Part shown: piece after piece, positions 1-5,056 of the stretch
How positions within the stretch are numbered: the stretch's first letter is position 1
Layout of the letters: the number at the start of each line of letters is the position of its first letter
NCBI GenBank assembly: GCA_934630905.1
Contig: CAKTXN010000123.1
Location: 1 to 5,056 of the forward strand
From: an uncultured Eggerthellaceae bacterium
GTDB lineage: Bacteria; Actinomycetota; Coriobacteriia; Coriobacteriales; Eggerthellaceae
DNA: 5,056 bases
Direction: 5' to 3'
Program-made: the position numbers and the translations under genes
The notes under the pieces: generated by a model
The model's input: only the letters and a program-made list of their open reading frames with translations
What the model was told of the DNA's origin: nothing
Database searches by the model: none

Positions 1-221
1 TTCCTATCCTTGGACGCTGCATAACGCTTCATGGCCTCTCCGACGATTTGAACATCGCTGCCGCACCCGCGCAGGATATCGCACAGCGTCCGTTCCAAAT
101 CGTACACACGAATTGGATTGGCGGTCTTTGGCTTCTTGAAGCAGTTATCGCGGGCGTATTGCGAGTAGCCGTCGATCCTCGCGCCCAGGCTCTGGAACGG
201 TCTGTACTTTTCCAGAACCCT
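1..221 (-). pseudogene. 5'-truncated AbiEi-like antitoxin remnant, running off the window
   Basis: The frame is open for 73 codons from 221 to the window edge and preceded in frame by TAA (224-222). The last 37 codons (113-3) closely resemble the C-terminal part of AbiEi-family antitoxins or regulators: IRVYDLERTLCDILRG, then DVQIVGEAMKRYAASKDR. Complete AbiEi proteins repress their own operon through an N-terminal winged helix and counter the AbiEii nucleotidyltransferase toxin. Here that half is absent, and the only ATG in the frame (codon 64) is too late to be the start. The first 36 codons (GARIDGYSQYARDNCFKKPK among them) do not look like AbiEi to me, so they may come from another gene or be noncoding. 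A partner abiEii-like toxin gene would lie beyond position 1 if it survives. Family recognition is by eye; calling it a broken gene is an inference. Confidence 0.6.
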
Positions 222-369
222 TTATGACGCTTTTCATAGATGCCGGAGAAACAGAAATTGTTGCAGAAGGCGCGCGCTATCTACGTATCGAGAGCGCGTT
301 TTACTGCGGTATTGGCTGCTTGTTCCTGTTTTGTGGTTTGTATCGCGCCCTGGGTAAGACGTTATACTT
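222..369 (-). other. Gap after the ATPase with possible decayed coding sequence
   Basis: No intact gene, RNA gene or clear terminator hairpin is visible. One minus-strand frame reads 26 protein-like codons after a TAA (364-362): LTQGAIQTTKQEQAANTAVKR and a few more. It then meets TAG (283-281) and continues as IARAFCNNFCFSGIYEKRHK. This frame differs from that of the AbiEi-like remnant. I do not recognise a family, and the frame may be chance. Confidence 0.2.
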
Positions 370-1779
370 TTAAATAGCAGCAACCATTTCATCGAAGGTC
401 ACGAGTCGCGCACCTGGCATCTGTGCAGCATGCGTGTCACACCCCTCAGTAAAGCCAGATTTCGAAAAAATCCAACGAGCGGCAGAAGCGTCCGCGGCAG
501 CCAAATGAGCACGCTGATCAAGCTTCACAAGTTGATTAGCGCCAACCTGCTCGTTCTTCCATTTGCACTCACCTACAAGAACCGTTCTCCCCTCGTCAAC
601 GGCAACAATATCTATTTCCGCTTCCGATCGCGCCACAGGATCGTTGCCCCACCAGCGCCCAATATCCGTTATCTCAAAATCAAGGGCATCCGCTTCAAGC
701 TCGCGCCAAAGCCAATCCCTGCATATAGCTTCAAATACGGGCCCCATATACTCAGGAAGTCCCGATTCTATACGCGCCGCCGCTCTTGCACCCAGACCGC
801 GCTCCACAAGCGCTTGACGCGGGCGAACGAAACGATACCAGAACTTGAAAAGATTATCGGTAAGTTGCCACAAGCATTTTCGGCCTTTTTTCCCAGTAAT
901 GGGCTCTTCCCTTTGAACCAAGCCAAGACGCACGAGTTCTTTCAGATAGTAATCCAAAGCGCTAGATTCAATCCCTGCCTTTGCGGCAATTTCATTATGC
1001 TGGGATGCTCCTGCCGCTATTGCAGAAATCACTGCATTATAAGGAGCCGCTTTGCTGACCTCTTGCTTCAAAAGATTCATGGGTTCCTCATACAAAATCG
1101 AACCCACATCAAGAAAGACAGACTCGATTCCTTCTCCTATGCTCTGCATCCCTGAGAATTGCTTTAAATACAAGGGGATACCGCCTACCATGCCATAGAT
1201 ATTCGCAGCAGACACGGCATCCAGCTCTGGAAAAAAATCCCTTGACTCAAAAAAGTCAAAGGGTTTCACCTCCAGTTGAGCCGTACGCCTCCCGTAAAGC
1301 GGACTGTTTCTTCCAAGCAGCTGTTCTTTCATAAACGACAACGACGATCCGCATAGCACCAAAAACAGTTTGGAGTCTGCCTGATGAGCGTCAATTGCAG
1401 CTTGCAATACAGAAGGGAAAGCAGGATACGACTTTACAAGATACGGAAATTCATCGATAACAAGTACGGCGCGTGTTTCTGCCGCGGCTGCGAATGCCGC
1501 CTCTACAGCAAGCTGAAAATCAGCATAAACCGGCGCTGACTCTGTATCGGCATCACAAGGCTGGCTCATGGAGTATATAGCGCGACTGAATATACGTAAA
1601 TTCATAGCGGCATCGTCTTCGACCGCAGCACACCAACCAGTCCTTAGACCCCGCGTGAACTCAGTAAGCAGAGCCGTCTTGCCAACACGACGACGGCCAT
1701 ACACGCCGATAAACTCAAACTTATTCGAGGCGTTGAGCTTATTTAAAAGATTCAATTCCCTATCGCGGCCGACAAACAT
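370..1779 (-). CDS. AAA-type ATPase with C-terminal DUF234 nuclease-like domain
   Basis: This 469-aa cytoplasmic protein has the 'archaeal ATPase' plus DUF234 architecture. It starts MFVGRDRELNLL, the usual opening of the family. Walker A is GVYGRRRVGKT (25-35), Walker B is AVLVIDEFPYL (104-114), and LVLCGSSLSFM (140-150) is the sensor-1 strand. Residues about 245-290 look like a winged helix (HNEIAAKAGI, then YYLKELVRLGLV). The C-terminus carries a PD-(D/E)XK-like core: E388, D390 in EIDIVA, then E404 and K406 in GECKWK. The family is common in archaea and anaerobic bacteria and poorly characterised; DNA binding or cleavage coupled to ATP hydrolysis is a reasonable inference, not shown. I chose ATG 1779 because AGGGGA (1791-1786) sits 6 nt upstream. 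The frame is open to a TTG at 1806 and has an ATG at 1794, but neither has a good ribosome site. All key residues seem present, so the gene looks intact. It lies 199 bp after the TOTE gene and probably has its own promoter. Confidence 0.88.
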   Translation of the reverse strand: MFVGRDRELNLLNKLNASNKFEFIGVYGRRRVGKTALLTEFTRGLRTGWCAAVEDDAAMNLRIFSRAIYSMSQPCDADTESAPVYADFQLAVEAAFAAAAETRAVLVIDEFPYLVKSYPAFPSVLQAAIDAHQADSKLFLVLCGSSLSFMKEQLLGRNSPLYGRRTAQLEVKPFDFFESRDFFPELDAVSAANIYGMVGGIPLYLKQFSGMQSIGEGIESVFLDVGSILYEEPMNLLKQEVSKAAPYNAVISAIAAGASQHNEIAAKAGIESSALDYYLKELVRLGLVQREEPITGKKGRKCLWQLTDNLFKFWYRFVRPRQALVERGLGARAAARIESGLPEYMGPVFEAICRDWLWRELEADALDFEITDIGRWWGNDPVARSEAEIDIVAVDEGRTVLVGECKWKNEQVGANQLVKLDQRAHLAAADASAARWIFSKSGFTEGCDTHAAQMPGARLVTFDEMVAAI

Positions 1780-1785
1780 AAGCAA

Positions 1786-1791
1786 TCCCCT
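1786..1791 (-). promoter_or_regulatory. Ribosome binding site that decides the ATPase start
   Basis: AGGGGA lies 6 nt upstream of ATG 1779. It falls inside the longer open frame that begins at TTG 1806, so it favours the shorter 469-aa protein whose first residues, MFVGRDREL, match the family's usual N-terminus. Confidence 0.7.
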
Positions 1792-1815
1792 CATAACCAA
1801 ATTCAATTTTGCCTA

Positions 1816-1840
1816 AGTAGAGTTTAGCAAAGTTTAGTTT
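1816..1840 (-). repeat. Phased pentamer run and CTAAACT direct repeat upstream of the ATPase
   Basis: On the minus strand this 25-nt stretch reads as five pentamers that all end in CT: AAACT, AAACT, TTGCT, AAACT, CTACT. It contains two perfect copies of CTAAACT (1837-1831 and 1827-1821) with a 10-bp period, about one helical turn. It lies between the candidate -10 box and the start codon, a position suited to an operator. Binding by the ATPase's own winged helix is speculative. Confidence 0.4.
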
Positions 1841-1846
1841 GGATTG

Positions 1847-1876
1847 ATAGTACGATTTGAGAACCATTTGTTTTAA
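1847..1876 (-). promoter_or_regulatory. Candidate promoter of the ATPase gene
   Basis: TACTAT (1852-1847) resembles a -10 box, matching TATAAT at four of six positions. Upstream, TTAAAA (1876-1871) with an 18-nt spacer is a weak -35 option. The site is about 68 nt before the start codon in an AT-rich gap. Support is limited to hexamer similarity and position. Confidence 0.25.
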
Positions 1877-1887
1877 CAAAGGCCTTT
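1867..1887. repeat. Two adjacent short palindromes in the gap before the ATPase
   Basis: TTTGTT and AACAAA (1867-1872 and 1875-1880) form an inverted repeat with a 2-nt centre. AAAGGCCTTT (1878-1887) is a perfect 10-bp palindrome that overlaps it. They overlap the -35 side of the candidate promoter. There is no loop or T-run typical of a terminator, so a protein-binding site is the likelier reading, if either is functional. Confidence 0.3.
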
Positions 1888-1978
1888 AAAAGATTTTCCA
1901 AGGTCCAACCAACATCTGTTCTCCAATTCACAGAAACTCAAGGGCCAGGAAGGAAAGCGCAACCTTAACTACTATGCA

Positions 1979-2527
1979 CTACAATCCTTTCATTTCACAA
2001 AGTAAATCATGAGCAGTTTCAATACTCTGGAAACGAATGGCGCAGTCGTCTTTTTTGGGGAAAGCCAACAGAGGAATAGATCCATACCATATAAGGGATT
2101 CATCAAAAATGGCAATATTGGAACGTCCTTTTATTTCATTAGGCAGCTTGATGTCCGCTCCTGCTTTCGCAAGCTGGTCAACCGCATCATCTGATGAAGC
2201 CTTTTCCAACAAGCACGTCACTTTCACGCCTCGCGAACTTGCATCTGCAATAGAGGGAGCAATGATGGAAACAGCTTTCGCGGAAGCATATTGCGCACGG
2301 AAAAGAATGGATTTTCTGGCGCGGGCAATATCCTGAAGCAGCTTCTTCGTTGCCTCATCGTAAAGGACAAACGAACCGCTCACCCTGCCATATTGGTCAG
2401 AATCATCACTTGCGGCTACCTCGTATCCAAGTTTTGCATACGTCTTCAAGCGTTTGCGATACATGCGTTCAAGCATGGGAACAGAAGTTTCAATGTAATC
2501 ATAAATTACAACATCGCTCTTTCCTTC
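1979..2527 (-). pseudogene. C-terminal part of the TOTE helicase gene: end of RecA2 plus PLD-like domain, separated by an in-frame stop
   Basis: These 182 codons continue exactly in the frame of the upstream helicase. The first residues, EGKSDVVIYDYIE, supply the strand that normally completes the helicase RecA2 domain after motif VI. Next comes PMLERMYRKRLKTYAKLGYEV, a stretch I recognise from the end of TOTE-family helicases. About 110 further residues look like a phospholipase-D fold: hydrophobic strands, then IAIFDESLIWYGSIPLL. The HxK(x)4D catalytic motif is degenerate, with Asn where His would be and no Lys, so a binding or structural role is likelier than catalysis. The first in-frame ATG is at 2476, which would give 165 aa, but no convincing ribosome site precedes it. 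The fragment may therefore be untranslated, made by rare readthrough, or restarted weakly. The stop is TAG at 1981-1979. The last 49 codons show no further disruption, which suggests that the break is recent. Confidence 0.8.
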
Positions 2528-2530
2528 TTA
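2528..2530 (-). other. In-frame TAA interrupting the helicase gene
   Basis: On the minus strand the reading is CGT TCC TAA GAA GGA AAG, with family-like protein on both sides in the same frame (GRLHRS, stop, EGKSDVVIYDYI). In related helicases I recall an aromatic residue, typically Tyr, at this position, so one change from TAT or TAC to TAA explains it. No frameshift is needed. Immediately after the stop, an AAGGA-type site is followed by an out-of-frame ATG (2514-2512) that would encode only two residues before TAA, so it cannot restart the gene. Confidence 0.85.
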
Positions 2531-4960
2531 GGAACGATGAAGCCGACCTGCCTGCTGGGTAACATTTCCATCCCATGATATTGGAGTTGCAAGGAAAAGC
2601 GCATCGAGCCGGGCTAGGTCGAACCCCTCTCCCAAGTAGCTTTCTGTTGCAACGATTGCATAACGGCAATCATTATCACTACCAGCCTCAACCAGCGATG
2701 CTAAATTATCACGGCGCTGTTTTTCTGTCCCACTGCCAATTAAAAGTCGCGATTCGGCTCCTTGCTTTGAAATTGCTTCGCATAATAAACGTGCATGTTC
2801 CTTGCGCTTTGTGAGCACTAAAGGAAACCTTCCTGATTGAACTGCGGTTACCACATCGCGAGCTATAAAAGCATTTCTCTCACGATGGACGCAAAGACTG
2901 TCAAGAACTTGATTGAAGGATAAGGAATTGTTATCCCCTTGGTCAGAATTATAGACACGGAAACCGGTGAAACGCGGGATAAGCACACGAGAAATACCCT
3001 GCTGCTTGACTTGCTCTTTTGGATCCACCTTAAATCTTATAGGACCGCAAAGCATAAACAGAGCAGCATCCATGCCATCGGAGCGCTTAGGAGTAGCGGA
3101 AAGTCCATACACAACTTTTGCTGGAATCGATTTAAGCACATTTTCGAGCTGCAGCGCAGCAGCGTGGTGACACTCGTCGCAGATAACAAGACCATACGAC
3201 GAAAGGTCCTTGACGAAGTGACCTTCAGATTCTCCACCTTTGACAACAAGCGATTGAAAAGTTGCAACATCAATTATTCCGCTCGGTGCAGTTTTGCCAC
3301 CACTAATCTTTCCAATAAGGGGTCTTTTTCGCTTACTAATCTTGCCCGACGGAGTAAGAAGCGGAGGAAGACTTTGGCGAATATCCAAAAATTCCGTCAG
3401 CTTATCAATCCACTGGGAAACAAGCGCCGTCTTCGGAACAATAACGAGCGTAGGCAAGCGCAGCTGGGCAATGAGATATGCGCCAATCACTGTTTTACCA
3501 AAACCAGTCGGTGCAGATAAAATGCCGTTTTCGTATTTAAGAAGATTCTCAGCTGCCTCTTTTTGTTCCAGTCTCAGTTCGCCTTTAAATTGGACATCGA
3601 TGGATGCGTCCGAAAACCTGCAATCGTTCCAAACGTAATGAATACTAGATGCGTTAAGCAAATCAATAAGTCTTGATTTACATCCGCGTGGCAGCGCTAT
3701 ACATCCGCCTCGCGTTTCCCCAAAATAGGCAATGCGTGGTTTTCCGTATACCGATTGATGCATGGCCTGCGCACGATAAAACTCAGGGTTTGAAAACGCC
3801 GCAAGCCGCTTTACGCAATTTCGCGCAGCAGGACTCATTCCATCTTCGGGAATATAAATCATATCGGCTTCGGTTACCGTAAGATTTTTCGAGATGTCAC
3901 CTGGAGAAAGCGCCATTGGAACTCTCGCCTTCCATGACGAAGATAAAATACGCTCTTCATCGACATATTCCTGTTTTAAGAGAGAGTCAAAAGCATCCGA
4001 TTCGATACCGGAAGATGAATCCTTAAGCAACGCACGTACGCGCTCTTCTGAAATTCGTTCAACCCGAGAAAGAAAAAACCACTGGTCAGGAATCGCTTCA
4101 AAAGAAGAATCAACAAATACGCTGTTGCCTTTTCTTTGCGAGGCACCTTGAAAAGGCAGTGCAATTAAATTACCGAATCCGCCCTCTGGAATAGTTGACT
4201 GCGCAGGAAACATTCTGTCATATGCTTCAAAGCCGATACTATCCGACTTCATCATTGCCCTTGAAATTAAATAATTCCCTAATTCGCGCGCGAGAGAAGC
4301 ATCCACGGGAGCATCGAAGAAAAACCAGACGTGGGCGCCGTTACCCGATCTCGATCGTTCTATATATGCTGGTATTAAGCACCGAATTGATTCAGCATGA
4401 ATCGCTTTGACGGCATCAGTCCAACCTTTTCCGTCAAAATCAAGAACAAGAACCGATGTTTTGCAATCTTTATCCAAAACATACATGCCAATTACATCGC
4501 GAAAACGCTCATCAGCGCCTTTGAAGTGCGCAATTAATGCAGCATCGCTTATCTCTGAAAACGCCTGATTGTTGCAAAGAGCGCATTTTATCTTTTTCCC
4601 CGAAGCTCTTGGGCAAATCCCCCTTTTCCACTCATTCGCACATGCAGGAGTATAACCAATGCCGCCGTCTTTGCGTCTGTAGCCGTGTGCGTATACATCA
4701 GGGCGGCCTCTGAAAAGAGAACGAAACAAAGCAATTTTATCTTTGGCGGAACTTGCTGACGTAACCAAGCCATAAGAGCTCAGCACAGATGAAGACGTAG
4801 CGCTTCCCCGTTCCCAGTCGGAAACGGATGCGTAGCGCTCTTCGCCGTCGCATGAGCATACGACTACGGGAGCATCATGAGCATTCGCGCTTTCAATCAG
4901 CTTCACAAACGAAAACTGTTTTCCGTTGATTAACGCGTGCCGGGAAAGCTCGACCACCAT
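2528..4960 (-). CDS. TOTE-type primase-helicase, N-terminal 810 aa, ended by a premature stop
   Basis: This protein probably acts on nucleic acid in the cytoplasm as an NTP-dependent conflict (defence) component; its exact activity is inferred. Residues about 73-300 form a TOTE-type AEP primase module. A CX8CX9CX2C cluster (C107, C116, C126, C129) is the likely zinc site. LDFDG carries D174 and D176 as the metal-binding pair. SGNGAHVW (205-212) supplies the AEP motif II His, H210. YDR (247-249) and GFGNLIALP (261-269) complete the family pattern. A superfamily II helicase follows: Walker A APTGFGKT (483-490), LVIVPK (505-510), DECH (595-598), SAT (621-623), GEGFD (777-781) and motif VI QQAGRLHR (802-809). 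Translation then meets TAA after S810. ATG 4960 is chosen because AGGA (4970-4967) lies 6 nt upstream. The same frame continues at 2527, so this is the front part of a gene normally near 990 aa. The truncated product lacks the end of RecA domain 2. Family identity is strong; function of the truncated form is uncertain. Confidence 0.9.
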   Translation of the reverse strand: MVVELSRHALINGKQFSFVKLIESANAHDAPVVVCSCDGEERYASVSDWERGSATSSSVLSSYGLVTSASSAKDKIALFRSLFRGRPDVYAHGYRRKDGGIGYTPACANEWKRGICPRASGKKIKCALCNNQAFSEISDAALIAHFKGADERFRDVIGMYVLDKDCKTSVLVLDFDGKGWTDAVKAIHAESIRCLIPAYIERSRSGNGAHVWFFFDAPVDASLARELGNYLISRAMMKSDSIGFEAYDRMFPAQSTIPEGGFGNLIALPFQGASQRKGNSVFVDSSFEAIPDQWFFLSRVERISEERVRALLKDSSSGIESDAFDSLLKQEYVDEERILSSSWKARVPMALSPGDISKNLTVTEADMIYIPEDGMSPAARNCVKRLAAFSNPEFYRAQAMHQSVYGKPRIAYFGETRGGCIALPRGCKSRLIDLLNASSIHYVWNDCRFSDASIDVQFKGELRLEQKEAAENLLKYENGILSAPTGFGKTVIGAYLIAQLRLPTLVIVPKTALVSQWIDKLTEFLDIRQSLPPLLTPSGKISKRKRPLIGKISGGKTAPSGIIDVATFQSLVVKGGESEGHFVKDLSSYGLVICDECHHAAALQLENVLKSIPAKVVYGLSATPKRSDGMDAALFMLCGPIRFKVDPKEQVKQQGISRVLIPRFTGFRVYNSDQGDNNSLSFNQVLDSLCVHRERNAFIARDVVTAVQSGRFPLVLTKRKEHARLLCEAISKQGAESRLLIGSGTEKQRRDNLASLVEAGSDNDCRYAIVATESYLGEGFDLARLDALFLATPISWDGNVTQQAGRLHRS

Positions 4961-4970
4961 CTTGCTTCCT
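4961..4970 (-). promoter_or_regulatory. Ribosome binding site of the TOTE gene
   Basis: AGGAAGCAAG directly precedes ATG 4960. The AGGA core (4970-4967) is 6 nt from the start codon, a standard spacing. It supports this Met over internal starts. Confidence 0.7.
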
Positions 4971-5011
4971 ATCGCTCATAGGGCGCTAGTCTTAAACTGC
5001 GAATAGCTGGA

Positions 5012-5041
5012 AAATAACCGACGCACAAAATATCAATTCAA
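5012..5041 (-). promoter_or_regulatory. Possible weak promoter for the TOTE gene
   Basis: On the minus strand TTGAAT (5041-5036) and TTATTT (5017-5012) are separated by 18 nt and lie about 50 nt upstream of the start codon. The -10 hexamer is poor and an overlapping TTGATA offers an alternative -35. Only 96 nt of upstream sequence is visible, so the real promoter could be outside the window. Confidence 0.2.
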
Positions 5042-5056
5042 GCCATTACTCAGTCT

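Noticed and set aside
430..1155. 241-codon plus-strand open frame
   Set aside because: It lies wholly antisense to the well-supported ATPase gene, is rich in Arg, Ser and Cys without recognisable motifs, and has no ribosome site. It is a shadow frame.
1780..1806. Longer ATPase start at TTG 1806 or ATG 1794
   Set aside because: Neither has a good ribosome site, and the extra residues (LNLVMRGLL) are not typical of the family. The AGGGGA before ATG 1779 and the MFVGRDREL opening are better.
1867..1887. Rho-independent terminator between the TOTE gene and the ATPase
   Set aside because: The palindromes have no proper loop, are AT-rich and lack a following T-run on the minus strand.
2506..2514. 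Translation restart just after the helicase stop, using the AAGGA site and the ATG at 2514
   Set aside because: That ATG is out of frame with the PLD-like domain and is followed by TTG and TAA, so it yields only a dipeptide.
2528..2530. Alternative genetic code with TAA read as Tyr
   Set aside because: The ATPase gene ends in TAA at 372-370 at a natural C-terminus with unrelated sequence beyond it, so TAA appears to act as a normal stop here.
2939..3520. 193-codon plus-strand open frame
   Set aside because: It is antisense to the helicase core, where motifs I to III are clear on the minus strand; its translation shows no domain pattern.
1..5056. CRISPR array, tRNA, rRNA or insertion-sequence ends
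   Set aside because: I saw no regularly spaced repeats of 20 bp or more, no tRNA-like fold and no transposase motifs or terminal inverted repeats in the window.

Overview
All of the genes I can support lie on the minus strand, so the window reads right to left. It looks like a bacterial (or possibly archaeal) accessory region holding defence or conflict genes. The protein style, Shine-Dalgarno sites and moderate GC, with AT-richer gaps, would fit an actinobacterial (Coriobacteriia-like) or Firmicutes gut-type genome. That is an impression; the sequence alone does not fix the taxon.

Layout in transcription order. (1) Positions 4960 to 1979 hold one long reading frame for a TOTE-type conflict-system protein. 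It has an N-terminal zinc-cluster and archaeo-eukaryotic primase (AEP) module, a superfamily II helicase with motifs I to VI, and a C-terminal phospholipase-D-like domain. The frame is broken by a single in-frame TAA at 2528-2530, directly after helicase motif VI, where I expect a Tyr codon. The 810-residue first part and the 182-codon second part are in the same frame and together make one conventional-looking protein of about 993 codons. (2) A 199-bp AT-rich gap (1780-1978) carries a candidate promoter, two palindromes and a run of pentamers ending in CT just upstream of the next gene. (3) Positions 1779 to 370 encode a 469-aa AAA-type ATPase of the 'archaeal ATPase' plus DUF234 architecture, ending in a PD-(D/E)XK-like nuclease motif. 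(4) Positions 369-222 show no intact gene. (5) Positions 221 to 1 hold an open frame without a start codon. Its last part closely resembles the C-terminal half of AbiEi-family (type IV toxin-antitoxin) antitoxins and it runs off the window edge.

The genes probably do not form one pathway. The region reads as a worn defence-island segment: an NTP-dependent primase-helicase conflict gene that has acquired a stop codon, an ATPase-nuclease gene that appears intact, and a 5'-truncated AbiEi remnant. The most notable single observation is the in-frame TAA, which separates the primase-helicase from its PLD-like domain without shifting the frame.
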